Below are positions 20,691 to 33,800 of a stretch of DNA of 64,000 nt, one piece after another (position 1 is the stretch's first letter; the number at the start of each line of letters is the position of its first letter). A program made the translations under genes and the position numbers. The notes below the pieces were generated by a model. The model was not told the origin of the DNA and ran no database searches. It worked only from the letters and a program-made list of their open reading frames with translations. Source of the DNA: Protonemura montana (lineage: Eukaryota; Arthropoda; Insecta; Plecoptera; Nemouridae); NCBI GenBank assembly GCA_947568835.1, contig OX387608.1:7850001-7914000 (forward strand). The letters are read 5' to 3'.

Positions 20691-23544
20691 TCATGTATCA
20701 TCATTATTAATTAATATTCTAATTTACATAATATTTAAACTGCTAAGATAACTTCACTTGTGTTGTAGGCCTTATTTGGCTTCAGATGTGTCCGGTCATT
20801 AAGGTCAGAGTCTACTGATTTTACAAAAATATCACAAGAAATCTCCTTGTGGCAAATCTCTAAAGCATGAACACACCGCATGCAAATCTTGAAAATATCA
20901 CGTGCACGTCCAACCATCGCACATGGCCAAACAACAACGACAAAAAAAAATATTCACGAATATAAACGTAATTAATAAAGAAAGGGAAGGTTCCATTTCA
21001 AGCGACATATTGCCATAAATTACTTATCTATCAGGCTTGCACGCAATGCTAAAACGATTCGCGAAAACAAGAATGTGCGTTAGACATATAAATCAATCAG
21101 AATGGCAACTAAGTTTTTACTAAATTTTTACACGCATTTCAAATCGCACTCAATGTGCGTTGTTTTTTTTTCTTTTGCCTCTCTTATGCTTGTGTATACT
21201 GGCTACGCTTTATCATCATTATTTTACCACTTCTCTAAGCAATGTTGATGGGGGCTCAGGTGCGGGCTACAGTGTGTTTAGCCGTGTTGTTGGTGTTTTG
21301 GCTGATGCAATTTATAGGCATCTTGTTTCGATGGTTACAGATATTACATACACTTTTGCGGGATGAGCTAAGTAAGTGAAGCGAGCAAAGCAAAAACTTC
21401 ATTTGACTACCAGGAAAAAAACTGTTTCTTTTGTTTGTTTTTATGTTGGTTGATCCCTCGTTATCGGCCAAACGGTTTTACCGATTTGAATGAAGTTTAC
21501 AGGAAACTACGTTTAAAAACAAAATTTCCAAAAAACTTTTTCATATTTTCATCGAAAAATCCAGACACATTGTTATGTAAAAATTTGCTCTTATTGTTTA
21601 CTTGATAAAATGTACAAATTTGAAAGTGCCTTTGGTTCGTACCAAATCGGAAGTACCGAAAGAAACATGAGGAAGCACCCCTTTCATATAAAAAATAAAA
21701 TCAAGAACAATTAAGAAGATTTTCTTTGCTTCTCTACAACGCAACTCAAATTGCAATAACAAAGCCCTATAGTTACAATTAAAGAAATCAATTGTCATAC
21801 ATCCATTGTCCTTTGGGATACATTTACTCTCTCCATTTGATTAGGTTCTGTCAAAAGCTTACAAATAGACCTGAGAATTTCCTTCATGTACCCAGCTATC
21901 ACAAACATAGGTACTCATACTGAGCCATTCTGACATAACCTATCAATGACTACGCATTCCACACAGGATAATGCGCATTGTTTCTACAGCAAATGAGAAA
22001 TAATTCCGTGTAGTACTTTGCAACCGCTTTACATCTTAGACATAAAATGGCCGACGAAAAGACACGTGACTGTTGGTCAACGAGGGTGTACCCGTCCTAC
22101 TGTTTTGACACCACTAGTGAAATCGGTACTAGATTTCATAGAAAAACGTTTCTCAATCAATCACAATTTTATATTATACGTCTCACCGCTTCGTTAATTC
22201 GTTTTTAGCGATCAAAATACAGAGTTGAACGAAGCTCTGTCGACATAACCTAAAGTGTGTTTATACGCTAAAATAGAAGGCCGGTGGTTATGAAGTGCAC
22301 GCGCACAGCTGAGGCGCTTTTTACACAGTATACCGCTAAAGGTGAAGCGGTTTCAAATCCTCCAATTTGCTTGGCCAAGCGACTTGGGAGCAGAGCGCTT
22401 TAGTTGGATGTTTTGTATTGTATTGTATTTTTTATTCAGTCTATATGTACATTACAACAATGTGTCGACTATGTCAGGTTGTATACCACGGAACTATTTT
22501 ATTTTATACCACGGAACCGAAGCGAATTTTCTTTCTTATTCGCTTTAGGATAATGTGCATTATTCTGCTGGTATACGTAGCCAATACCAAATGACCAGTG
22601 CTTTTTTCCCAACTAAACGTCCTTCATTAGACTGTATCTTGATAGGCATGCATTTAAAACACTCAGAGATTAATATGCTTGCTGTTTGTTCATCACAAGG
22701 AATAAAATATCGTTGCATCTTTAAATTCTCGGACAAAAAATGAAGACAAATTGTTTCAAATTCCAAACAAATGCCACGGCCACGAAAGCAAAGATTTTTT
22801 TTGCTCAAAACAAGAAGATTCCCAGCGCTTGGTCACTTTCAGGCTATAAAAGAAGTGCCAGATGACTAGCAAATAGTATTTTGAAATAATTTTCACCGTT
22901 TTCAGTATCGAGCAATCAAAAAAAAAAAAAAACTTGACCAAATTGGTTGTTATGACTCAAAACGCTCATCGTAATGGCATTTTACCACAGTCGAGTAGCT
23001 CTACAAACGAATTCAAACGACACTTATTGTTTAAAATACACCAATGTTTTAAACAATGCTTAAAATAGTGATTGAAATCATACATGAAACAATTGTTAAA
23101 TTAGTGTTTAAAACCATATCAATGCTTAAAACCGACACTGGGGTACAACCGTTTAAACAATTTCAACTCATCGAGCCGCTTCCCTGGACTAAACACACTG
23201 TGTCTAAGACTACTTCTTCACTGCCTATGAAATCGAAAACAAAACTGCCACTGACATTTCGCGCGGACACTAAATAAAGGTGTTGTTTTCCTGTCACCTG
23301 CTGCATCGCACTTTCGCGTTACCATGGTACTTACTAGTGAGTTGCCATGCAAGGAGTGTCGCGGGTGACATACCAAGTAATGGTGGGCGCAGCTAGCCCC
23401 AGGGCATCTTTCTCGGCCAGAATTTGCCGGTTGGCTTCGACCATAGGTGAATAATTTTCTGATGCAACATTTTCGACTCCTTGCAAAAATGGTCGTTGAC
23501 TTGGCTTGAATTGATTGTGTTAATCCGTCATGCTGTCATGATGT
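20691..23544. other. Gene-free stretch
   Basis: AT-rich DNA. Several open frames of 60-80 codons lie on both strands and none carries a recognisable domain. 23030-23150 contains several degenerate TGCTTAAAA / GTTTAAAAC words. Nothing assignable. Confidence 0.45.
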
Positions 23545-23722
23545 CGGTAAGCCAGGCGCAAAGCTGATGTATATTCCCTTTTATTCCCCCCGTCTCTAAA
23601 CCGAACATAATTGGTCGTCTTAACGATGGACACCCATCCGATACTTGACTCAGCGCAGTGTTGCTTAACTTCGGTGGTCTCACGAGAATAGGTGTATTCA
23701 GCACGCCAAAGCGTCTGCGGTG
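23545..23722 (-). mobile_element. 5S-derived SINE, 5' part only
   Basis: CACCCATCCGATACTTGACT, AGCGCAGTGTTGCTTAACTT and GGTGGTCTCACGAGAATAGG give the 5S head in minus orientation, with CGTCTCTAAACCGAACATAA as the start of the body. The remaining body is lost. Confidence 0.75.
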
Positions 23723-24446
23723 GGGTAGGACTTGGACATGGGACTGCATGCCAAATATTGACTATCCTAAACGATGTCTTATGGGCAGTTCAAGAACATG
23801 AATTTTATTTTTAATTTTTAATTTCCTTTTTGGGTTTTCAAGGTCTAGTCAATCGTGGAAAATCAAACAAAACTGCATCATTTAAAAGAAATTATCTTTT
23901 GGGAAGAAAGTGAATGTGTTCATACATCATAAAGCACTCACAATTATAAAAGGAACTTTTAAGAAACCAAACATTATTATATCACGCCAATTTGCCACGC
24001 CAATTATATTAACCATTTTCATATTTATACAACACATTATATTACATATAACATATAACATATTATATTATATATTTATATATATTTATATATTTTTATT
24101 TATATAACTATTTTCACGCCAATTATATCACGCCTTTTGCAAACCAAACCATAGGTCAGCTCTAAACCAAGATTCTCACCTAAAGTGGCAATTTTTAGGT
24201 GGTTCTATGCTGCTACATTAAATAATACGAGTGGAAGCCATAAATGAACTAAAAGTATAGGCATTTATATCACACCGCTATATTATATAGCTAGGTGGGT
24301 TATAGAGCTAGGTATTTAACACCGACCTAGAGAGGCACTTTCCACAACAGTAGAGTTAGCTGATTTCCGCGCCACTTGCATCATCAAGTGAAGTGAGGAC
24401 AAAACACAAAATTGCATCAAGTGGAACTGAAGTAAGAGTCACTAAA
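23723..24446. other. Gene-free, strongly AT-rich stretch
   Basis: 24030-24110 is a TA-rich low-complexity run. CACGCCAATTATAT occurs at about 23997 and again at 24115. ACCGACCTAGAG at 24321 is an approximate inverse of the CTCTAGGTCGG opening of the adjacent minisatellite. Confidence 0.45.
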
Positions 24447-24872
24447 ATTGCCGCTCTAGGTCGGGGTTATAGCTTGGTGCTATGGTGGTGCTAGTTAGCA
24501 TGGTGCTACTGACAGTAATACCAGGGTAACGAATCACTACTCCAGGTCGGGGTTACTGCTTGGTGCTATGGTGGTGCTAGTTAGCACGGTGCTACTGACA
24601 GTAATACGATGATTACGAATCACTACTCCAGGTCGGGGTTACTGCTTGGTGCTATGGTGGTGCTAGTTAGCACGGTGCTACTGACAGTAATACCAGGGTT
24701 ACGAATGACCGCTCCAGGTCGGGATTACAGCTTGGTGCTATGGTGGTGCTAGTTAGCACAGTGCTACTGACAGTAATACCAGGGTTATGAATGACCGCTC
24801 TAGGTCGGGGTTACAGCTTGGTGCTATGGTGGTGCTAGTTAGCACGGTGCTACTGACAGTAATACCAGGGAT
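24447..24872 (+). repeat. Minisatellite, five units of 86 bp
   Basis: The word GGTCGGG starts at 24459, 24545, 24631, 24717 and 24803, exactly 86 bp apart. Each unit carries GCTTGGTGCTATGGTGGTGC followed by TAGTTAGCA and GTGCTACTGACAGTAATAC. GTGCTA and TAGCAC around GT form a small internal hairpin in most units. Units differ at a few positions. Confidence 0.95.
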
Positions 24873-27800
24873 TATCGTTTTGGTTAAAACCCTGACCTTA
24901 ACAGAATGGACCAATAAGAAATTGATGTTTAAAATTTGATATGACTGACCAACACTGTCTAATTTAGCTGTCGAGTCAATAATAAAAACTGGAAACTCTG
25001 GCGAGGACTGGAAGATTGTCATGACATAATTTCCATCGAGGGAGCCGGCCCGTAAACCGGCGAGACGGTGGAATTATCCTCGGCATAAAGCGAACGGAAA
25101 ACTGTATCTAATATTTCCATCCCTCGCTGGCTCTAATAGAAACGGAAAAGTTATAAAGATAACAATAAAGTAAACTGTGCCTGGTAAAGGAATTGGTAAA
25201 ACAACGAAAACGGACTTCAAAGTGGGTGTTCTTTCCACGGAAAATTTCGCTCGAACGAACTGCAACTAAGCGGGGAGAGAGAGAGAGAGAGAGAGATCAA
25301 GAGACGGAGAGAGAAAGAGAAAAAAGGGAGAGAGATGCCACAATGATATCGCCGGCAATGAAAGCAATAACAATTCTGTGAACCACTCACAAAAAGTGAA
25401 TTGAAAATTTTCTCAATTTGCAATGATTCGCTGCAGCAAGGATAGCAAATTAGCCTGGCAATGTATATATACAACCACTAGCAATGATCTCACCGCCAGG
25501 AAAAACCTGTGCGGAAAATACGTCGTGGCTTGCGCTCGGTTTCTTCCCACGCGAGTCGTGGAAAATTCATAGCGAGAAAAATTTCCGAGAATATAACGAT
25601 CTGTGCTATATGAGTTTAACAAGCTTGTTTACAGTAACATGACTGACGGGTAAAAAGATAGCGCATTTACAATTTAAACGAAAAAAAAATTCACGTTTTG
25701 CTTCGAATCTTGGTGAAATTAAGTTTCGTTGCGTTTAAATGAAATCTGAAAGCGTCGACAATTCTTGTGCTGAAAAGTTTATCGCTATTATAACAAGAGA
25801 TATTGTAGACGAGCGGTGAACGTCATTGCGCCAAATATATCTGTGATCTGCAATGATAATAAATCTGGGTTCCCGCGCAGGAATCCCGAATTCGTACAGA
25901 TGAACTCTGGGTAAACCGGGATGAAATATGCGTCGGGCCGCGCTGGGAGGTTTTGTTACTTCATGAACCAGAATTCGAGGCGTAGAAGACGCACATAAAC
26001 GATTTCTCCATCTTTTTGAATAAGTGTTATCAATTTAGCAGAATCTCTCTTCCAGCTCAAAAAAACGTGTATATAGCCAGAACTAGGAAATCGGCAGACT
26101 TTTTCCCTCTCTTCTTCTCGCTTCGCTCGTGGGTAAAGAGGGGAAGGAAAACGTTGGAAAATTGACTTTTCTTTATATATATATACGCGAAAAAGTCGCG
26201 AGATTCCAACTTTCATTTCACTTATTCCCTCTTTTCTTTTTTTTTCTCTCGTTCTGCCTTGTGTGTCATGAAACGGTCCACCAAAATCCACGCGTTTTAT
26301 CTCAGAATTTATATAAAATGAAACTCTACTACCATTTCCACCCCCATCCCCCCCACCTCTTCAAAACCATTCCGCTTCTCCTTATTATTTTCAATTCTAT
26401 TCTCGCGACCCTCGACGTATTTTTACGCATCATTTGCGTCCGCTACTCGTTTACGCATTTCGCCAAATAGCACAACGCAGGACCCACGCACTTTTACGGG
26501 CACTGTGCGTGTGTTTTTTTTTCTTTGCGTGCACGGGTGCGTACTCTGATCTTACTCACGTAAGACGTTTCAATTTCCCGACCACTTGGCTAGCGATCTT
26601 TGGATGAGGGCGATCGTCTTTTGATCTCCCAGCTTCCTGTTCTCGGCCCTCTACTATCCACAGCCTCCTGCAAGCAAAACAAACAAGTGTGTGAGTAGTT
26701 GGAAGTGGTAGTGGGGGCAAGGGGCATCGAGTGGCATCTTCGACAAGCGTAGCGGGCAATCTATCTGACTATCCATTAAAAATGTCCTCTGTTCCGTCTG
26801 TGTTCACCGATTTGAAGACGATTGTCTGGTTACTTTGAATATTTGACGCTGCAAAAGACTGGCGTTGTGTAAGATCCGTTTGTTTTGATAAAATTTGCAA
26901 GTCTATGCAAATATTTAAAATTTTTAAATGTCTCATAAAAAAGTTACCATATGATGCAAATATGATCATCGTAGTTGATATGCAAAATGATAAAAATATA
27001 AAATCCACATTGAGGTCTTTTTTAAAAAGTGTCAGTCGTTTTTCCGGGCCTGCTCGCTTTATTTCCATTTTTTTTCAGCTTTTTGATGCTTTTGACTGAG
27101 ATATAAATATTTGTAAATTGTACTTACCTTATTAAGAAAAATCGTATTAAAATTATGTGGCTCACTATCAAAAACTCTCTCGAGAAGCTCATCCTACAAC
27201 TAGAGCATACTCGTGTACCGTTTGCCGATATGTTCACCTGAATAGACATCAAAAACTAATTAAACTGGGGTTTGATTGCTAAGTGAAGAACAACTTAATT
27301 GCCCAACGTATCGTAACATGTACACATTACTTTATCAAGGGTAAGAGCAGTCCTGACAATTTTCCGATAACAAAAGAACCGCAACAAATTAAATCAATTA
27401 CCTCGTTTAGACATCCTAACATGTATCCAACTAACTTTGATGAACAATGTCGTGCATTGAATTTGAACCTAAGCGCTTGCTTCTACGCAATGTTTATTTT
27501 TAAACCCCACAATGCACGGATGTAAGTGCCGTTGCATGAAATACAAGAATAAACCCACAAAAAAGGAGTGTACGTGTACACATCCATTTCACGCATGGTG
27601 CTCAGTAAGAAATCACTTTCTTGCCAGCAGCCGTGCAATTAGAGATGAAAGACAAACACAAAACCTAAATAAGGTAATAGCATTTTCCCTACATTACGTA
27701 CTAATTACCTTCAATTAGACATATACAAATGAGAAGCCGGAGCTTTGGCATGATGTTTAAAGTTAAGGTAGTCTCTTAATTGCTATGGTATTAAAATTAG

Positions 27801-28014
27801 ATGAGATAGTATCAACGTAATGGTATGCAATTACATTCTAGTTAACTTCTCAGTGCATTGGCAAGGTCGGCTTGGTGCTTGAATGCAGGATGGTGCAGAT
27901 TTTTAACACTATTTTTAGTCTTGATGGGTCCTCAATGCGTTTAGTCCCTGGAGTGATAAGGATTTTAGAGGTGAAAACGATCAGAGAAGTACCATTACCA
28001 TTTTTTCAATCTTC

Positions 28015-28045
<31 letters not shown>

Positions 28046-28659
28046 GTGTGTCAATTGTAGTTCATTTTGAAAAACTTGAAGCAATGATTTTTAAAAGACT
28101 CGAAATTTGCAGCTGCCAATCCATCAAATTGCCACACCACAAGTTGAATAAAAGAAATATCTATAAAAAAACACAAGCATATAATTTTTCTGTGCATTGT
28201 ATCATTTTCAGATTTTTGCGAAAAGATCTCGAATCCTAAAAGTCTAACCTCTGCATGCCATATTTTTGGTAGAATCCGTGCTCCTGAATATCAAGGTGAA
28301 CGTTATCGCTTGTCTCGAGTCTATGACAAGCAGCAACAGATGCATGTGGAATGCGGATTACCCGATTTCAAGGATAACATTCTCAATGAGAAAAACTTTA
28401 TAGTTAGAAAGAATGGAAATTTGATGTCCAAACTTTTTGACTCGAGTTCGGCTCGAACTTTCTATCAAAATCAAAGCAAATTATACCAATTAATTGACAG
28501 AAGTCGTACAAATACGATTTTTTTCATATCGGTAAATGGTATCTACTCAGCAAGATGCTTCCAACAATTTGTTGATGGCAGAAAAACAAGGTGTTGCAGA
28601 CGTTACAATAAAAGAGGAACAACTTAAATGAGAATCCTTGATTGTAGCTTCAGCATTTC
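24873..28659. other. Gene-free stretch
   Basis: An AG-rich microsatellite lies at about 25274-25340 and a TA-repeat at 28023-28046. A possible fragment resembling the hairpin element (GGGGTTTGATTGCTAAGTG) lies at about 27268. 25020-26150 is somewhat less AT-rich than the rest. The 105-codon frame at 28310-28627 has no recognisable domain and I do not call it a gene. Confidence 0.45.
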
Positions 28660-28949
28660 TCCTGCAAACGTTGGACATAAAGGTCCATGTCAGCTAGGTC
28701 ACGTGGCTAGCAGGGATTTCCCAGACTCAGCCTGCATTCCAGCTGCAAACGCTAGGACACAGAGTTCCATGTCACGTGGATAGCGAGGATTTCCCAGACT
28801 CGGCCTGCATTCCAGCTGCAAACGCTAGGACACAGAGTTCGATGTCAGCTAGGTCACGTGGATAGCAAAGGTTTCCTGGACCCCGCCTTCATTCCAGCTG
28901 CAAACGCTAGGACACAGAGATCCATGTCAGCTAGGTCACGTGGATAGCT
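28660..28949 (+). repeat. Minisatellite, four units of about 82 bp, each with an E-box
   Basis: GCAAACG recurs at 28664, 28745, 28818 and 28900. Units contain TTCCAGCTGCAAACGCTAGG, CATGTCAGCTAGGTCACGTG and ATTTCCCAGACTC. The second unit is about 9 bp shorter because CAGCTAGGT is missing. Each unit includes CACGTG (28700, 28773, 28855, 28938). Confidence 0.92.
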
Positions 28950-29049
28950 TATATCTATTCGAATCTTTATCTTAATATCTGAATCTTGCACTAAAATATT
29001 CTTTAACTGGCAAAGCAGGCGACTGTCGAGTGAGTGGCTGATAAATCAG

Positions 29050-29099
29050 TGACGTCACTGCACACAAGCCATTAGCCCGTGTGACGTGGTGTGACGTCA
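29050..29099 (+). promoter_or_regulatory. Pair of CRE-type TGACGTCA sites
   Basis: TGACGTCA occurs at 29050-29057 and 29092-29099, with a related TGACGTGG at 29082. This palindrome is the classic CREB/ATF binding site. Together with four CACGTG E-boxes in the adjacent minisatellite the stretch resembles an enhancer, but no gene is visible nearby and activity is inference. Confidence 0.3.
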
Positions 29100-30436
29100 T
29101 ATATCGCCCCCCCCCCCCCCTCAGCTTTTCACCCCACTTAAGGGTGTGCTGTAGTAACTCAGGGGTAGCAACCCTGCCGGTCCACAGGATGACCCGCTTC
29201 TGCGAGGTTTTGGACAGTTGCCGACATGGCGTGGGAATTTGTTGCTGCTTTAAATGATTTAATATGATGTTCTGATTAATTTTTTGTTGTGATTGTGTTG
29301 AAATATTCTTAAATCTTGTTATCCTAGTATTGATATGTTAGTACTTAGAATTTTTTTCTTGAAATTCAACCGGCACACGTGCAACTATCATCGTGTACTT
29401 TTTTTCAATTCTTTAACTTCAAACACGCGTATAATTACTAATTTCCTGAAGTGTTTGGTTTTTTTCTCGCTTGTATGTATACATGCTGTGTACATGCTGT
29501 GTACATTGCTGTAAAGCACATGGGAGGAAAGTAAAAGTATGTTTGGTTGCAAATTATTGGTATTCTAAATGTGAATAAGTCTAATTTTTTTTAAATTAAA
29601 GTTAGTCACTTTCCTGTAAAATTCACTAAAGCATGTGCGAAATAGTTATAAAAGCCTGCATCTTTCTGCCTTCCACTATTCTAGGGAAAGAATATTGTCG
29701 TTTTCGTAGGCAGAAATTGCCTCTGACCTCTTAAAAGATTTCTTGGTGCATAGTCCTTGGTAGGTATATCTTGCCAGTACCATGAGGTACCTGAACGGCA
29801 CATTTATTATTAATCTCTAATAATCTCTTTCGGGAATTCAGCCATTTTCTTTTCCCATTGCATGAAGCCATGGCAGACAATATTCCTACTCAGATTTGTA
29901 TTTGAATATTTCGGTCCATTTGGAGATCCGACTCCTAATATCTTGACCAGTCTATGAACCACCAGAGCTAAGCATTTTTGAGAGGATATTAAATGTTATG
30001 TTTAATATGATATAACTAGTTTAAATGCTTGCAATGGGTAATATATATTATAATTAGGAACGATTGTAACATTTTAGAAATGTGTGCCCAGCCTGGGACG
30101 CGTACCCCGATACCCACCTGTCACGGGACAGGGTCTTTTTGGGAGGATTTTCAGCACATTTGATGAGAGTGACGGATCTCCTAGGAGTAAAACCAAGAGA
30201 CTGTGAATACTCACAGTCACTCTGATTCTAGTGACGCCATACTGAAAAATTGGGTAAAACATTTTCAGAGGTTAGTTGTGTTAAAAATCAAAAAATCTGT
30301 CAAGCCTATCAGAAATGCAATGGTAGATTCAACTTACAGTAGCCAAGGAGATGCAAAGATCGCCTGACAGAGCTTCTCTAATCTGCTCTCTTATGTTACC
30401 ACCGGGAAAAAAACGGATATATTTTGAGTTTGCCGT
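29100..30436. other. Gene-free stretch
   Basis: Starts with a 14-base C-run (29107-29120). It includes a single diverged copy (30306-30406, minus) of the minisatellite unit found in tandem at 45025. Otherwise AT-rich and unassigned. Confidence 0.5.
30306..30406 (-). repeat. Single copy of the 113-bp minisatellite unit
   Basis: On the minus strand it reads GTAACATAAGAGAGCAGATT, AGAAGCTCTGTCAGGCGATC, then ATCTCCTTGGCTAC and TTGAATCTACCATTG. This matches in order the units tandemly repeated at 45025-45565, showing that the unit also exists as a dispersed element. Confidence 0.85.
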
Positions 30437-30576
30437 CTATTTGCAAGCAAGCGAACACCTATTTTATTATTATCAACACTACAACCGTCTCAAAAATTGA
30501 TGCTCAAACGCGGACTTGCAGCCCGATCTCCACCTATCGCGGGTGTTGCTCTGAACCATTGAGCTATTTGGACACA
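30437..30576 (-). mobile_element. tRNA-like SINE, minus copy of an inverted pair
   Basis: On the minus strand the head is GTCCAAATAGCTCAATGGTT with a CACCCGCGATAGGTG stem-loop and a degraded B box. The tail is GACGGTTGTAGTGTTGATAA. The A box TAGCTCAATGG matches the pol III consensus TRGYNNARNNG. It lies head to head with the plus copy at 30663. Confidence 0.75.
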
Positions 30577-30662
30577 GGCTTTCTGAGCCGATTTTAGTGT
30601 ATATGATGTCCTTGGAGAACTGTCATTCTCATCAGATACACTAAAATCATCCCAAAAACCCA

Positions 30663-30826
30663 GTGTCCAAATAGCTCAACGGTTTAGATCAACACCCGCG
30701 ATAGGTGAAGATCGGGGTTCGAGTACGCGTTTGGTCTTCAATTTTTAAGACGGTTGTAGTGTTGATAGTAATAATATACCCCGCGCATTGCAAGCGTTTG
30801 CGATTTAAACAAGATTTCATCCTAAG
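30663..30826 (+). mobile_element. tRNA-like SINE, plus copy of an inverted pair
   Basis: The head GTCCAAATAGCTCAACGG is followed by CACCCGCGATAGGTG and GGGTTCGAGTACGCGTTTGG. The tail is GACGGTTGTAGTGTTGATAG then CGCGCATTGCAAGCGTTTGC. It faces the minus copy with a spacer of about 86 bp between the heads. Confidence 0.78.
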
Positions 30827-33800
30827 TGAACATCTAATTTTTTCGGAATTACTCGCGGGCTCCCAACAAGCGCCGTGTCGTCCTCTCTACCGATAACGCA
30901 CCTTGTCGCACGCAACGCGCAACATGCAACGGCGTGAGACGAGTACACGCGCAAACCCGTTTCACCGTCGCTAGCTAAGCCGAAGCGTATTTGACACTTG
31001 TTGAGCGGCTCTAGCAGCTTACCTTCAGTCGTGCAAGCCGAGAAGATTTGGCAAAGCAGAAGCGAAAATTATTTCAGGTTATTTTTTAAGCCTTGCTGCC
31101 GAATTGCTTCGGGCTTAACACTTATTTGGCTGTCAACTCAATTATCTTTGAACGTGTAATTAAACTCATCATGCGTCGTTGAATGATGCGTCGTTAAACA
31201 GTGTATAACTTGTTCGCTATAAAATGTCTAAAACGAATGTTTTCAAGGAGACATCTTCGGTTTTTAAGATTTTTCCTAGCACCCAATAATTATTTACGCT
31301 TGCGTTCGAAGAAAATGCCAAGCTCTATACTGAAATCCTGTCGGTCCTTTGTTCGCTGTTGAAATAATTGTTTTCTGTGTAATATCTTCACATCTTCTAA
31401 TTATCAACGCATTAAATTTAAAATTTTTCGCCCCTACCCTTTGTAGAAATCAGGTCCGCGCGTTTTGGCCACCCCTCGCCCTTTAGCGCCAAGAAGAGCT
31501 GCGAATATCCAACAATGGCCGCCCGAGTTTTCTTATTTTTCACACCTCTGCAGAGAGCGAGCGTGCGAAGATTGCCACCTGCCGCCCAACCCTTGCTCGG
31601 GGTCGACATAACATCGGGCGGCACCTTCCACACACGTGTTATTAATCACCCTCTGCATGCAGGGGTGTGGGCAGAGCCACAATGTCGCACTGTGCCGAGA
31701 TGGATACCGCTTAGCGATGCGGATATTTCTGGGCAGCTCGCTTGGCGAAAGGGTTACGGACTGGTTCGTGAGATGAGATACCCTGGTCCAAGGACTGTCC
31801 CCCTGCATTGCTACCAATTCAAAAATGACATTTTAGTAGTGATTTCAATCGTAGGGCTTAAAAATATTTATGAAATCTGAAAAAAATGTAATTCAGAAAA
31901 TCAGCGATTTTCGATTTCGGATTTCTCTATTTCTTTCTATTGTTTGCTAGCTATTTTGACAAGATGATTGTCTATCATTTTCTCAGGAAGTGCCCTAGTT
32001 TTCAAGAAGATTTTAAATCCAAACTAGCTATCGAAAGCTGAGATCGAGAAAGAGTTTCGCCAATTCGAGGCTTTAGTAACTTAAGAAAAACAAAATACGT
32101 TCTAGACCAATTCTGAATAAGTTTTTGATATCATATCACTTTATTGCATGTTATTATTATTATTGCTTTCTTATTGACCTGCTAAAGTACTTCTCTGGGA
32201 CCCAGATTTTCTAAGTACCTCATAACCTTTTTACCCTGACCAAAACTTAAGAAGATTCTAGATATTATTTTATAACTTACTTTTTTCTTATTCTTGTATT
32301 ATGTTGGTATGTTTTACTATTTTGGTTCTTATGGAATTTTTACTATTTTACTATTTATGCTGTCGCTTATACTTCTCAAAAAATTGTTCTATGTTCAATT
32401 AAAGAAAATAATTTAAAAAAACCTTAAAGATTAAAAATATATATAGATTATTAAATGTGTATTACAAATAATCAACGTTTTCTTGACAAATCGTTACTTT
32501 ACCAAAGGTATTTAAGGACATTTTAACCCAAAACTGCTTAGAAAACTCTGGAAACTAAACTGGTAATTAAATTGAACTCATTATTTAACGAAAACATGCT
32601 TCTGTCGTGGAAAATGTCATGAGATTCCAGTATATATTTTTATTTTAGCAGGATACTAGCAACAAACTGGAAGACTTGGCTAATGGCAAGTGTGTTCTCC
32701 TGTACTGACAGTGGGTTTAGCCTTTAATATGCATGGCAGACGGTAACAGATTATACAGATTATAACAGATTATAATAGTAATTTGCAAACTGCTGCTAAA
32801 AAGTGTTATTAAAACCGTGGCAACATTTAGTTCCAACATCGAAACATATTATTATCTGTAGTTGATTGACACCCGCATGGGAGCAGCAAATTGTTGCCAA
32901 GAGATGCAAGGCAATAGAGATGATTCTCCAGGTAGGTTAATGGTAAAGCAGGACCTCAAAGTTGGTAGCTCTGATTGGTTAGAGATTTCACATATGCTGC
33001 CAGAAATATAATAAAAACTGTGGTATTTTTTTTTTTTTTTTGTTAATATTAAGATATCGTTTTTCTAGCATTACATTAACGACGAGGAGAAGGCATATCA
33101 AATAATTTTTGGATCATCTATTGGATCATTTTTGGATCAACAATAGTCTGTAAAAAGAAAATCAATGGCGTAAACACAGCAAAATATATTCTCAAACTTT
33201 AATACTGTGATGAAACAAGTACAACTCAAAACCCTTCTTCGAGAAAAAAACGAAATAAAATTGCATAAATCTTTAAAAAAATATTTCTCCAATAGATACT
33301 AGTTAGATGCTATAGTTTAGTAGATACATCCATTTTGTCGGTTGATCGACCTGCATTTTCCGCCAAGACAGTATAATTTAACTTCAGAAGTGGGACTAAA
33401 CTCTGACTAAACATTCAAGCCTAGTGACTATAAACTAATGTCTTAATACAATAATAATTATGATAATTATGAATAGTAATAATGTATTACAAAATTCCTA
33501 AGTCCTGGATACAGTGGAAGTTAAATCAATTTCCATGGCAACAATAAATTACAGGCGGTGAAAGTCAGCTGTTTCTGCGAGTTAAGAGCTTAACTCTGAA
33601 TTGAAAATTATTGTAATGTCGGCCCTAAGGCATTTTCTAATATCTTCAAAGCCATAGGCTAGGATACCTATGGATTGTTCGAAAGTATTCTAAATTTGTT
33701 TTAGTTCCGTTTTTTAGTGATACGTTAAGTAATTAACACACTGTTAACAAACAAGAAAAGCAAAGCCTAAGAAACTCTATTTCTTGCATTTCACCGCAAA

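Noticed and set aside
23979-24135. CRISPR-like array of CACGCCAATTATAT repeats
   Set aside because: Only two or three imperfect words with AT-rich, unequal spacing in a eukaryotic genome.
27512-27718. Cys-rich 68-codon frame resembling a small toxin-like peptide
   Set aside because: No signal peptide, cysteines only in the first third, AT-rich codons and no splice support.
28310-28627. 105-codon + strand frame
   Set aside because: AT-rich codons and no domain; AT-rich codon use is unlike the confirmed exons.
31515-31880. 121-codon + strand frame with a good start context
   Set aside because: No recognisable domain, a 94-codon antisense frame overlaps it, and its second half changes to AT-rich composition. 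Possible but unsupported.
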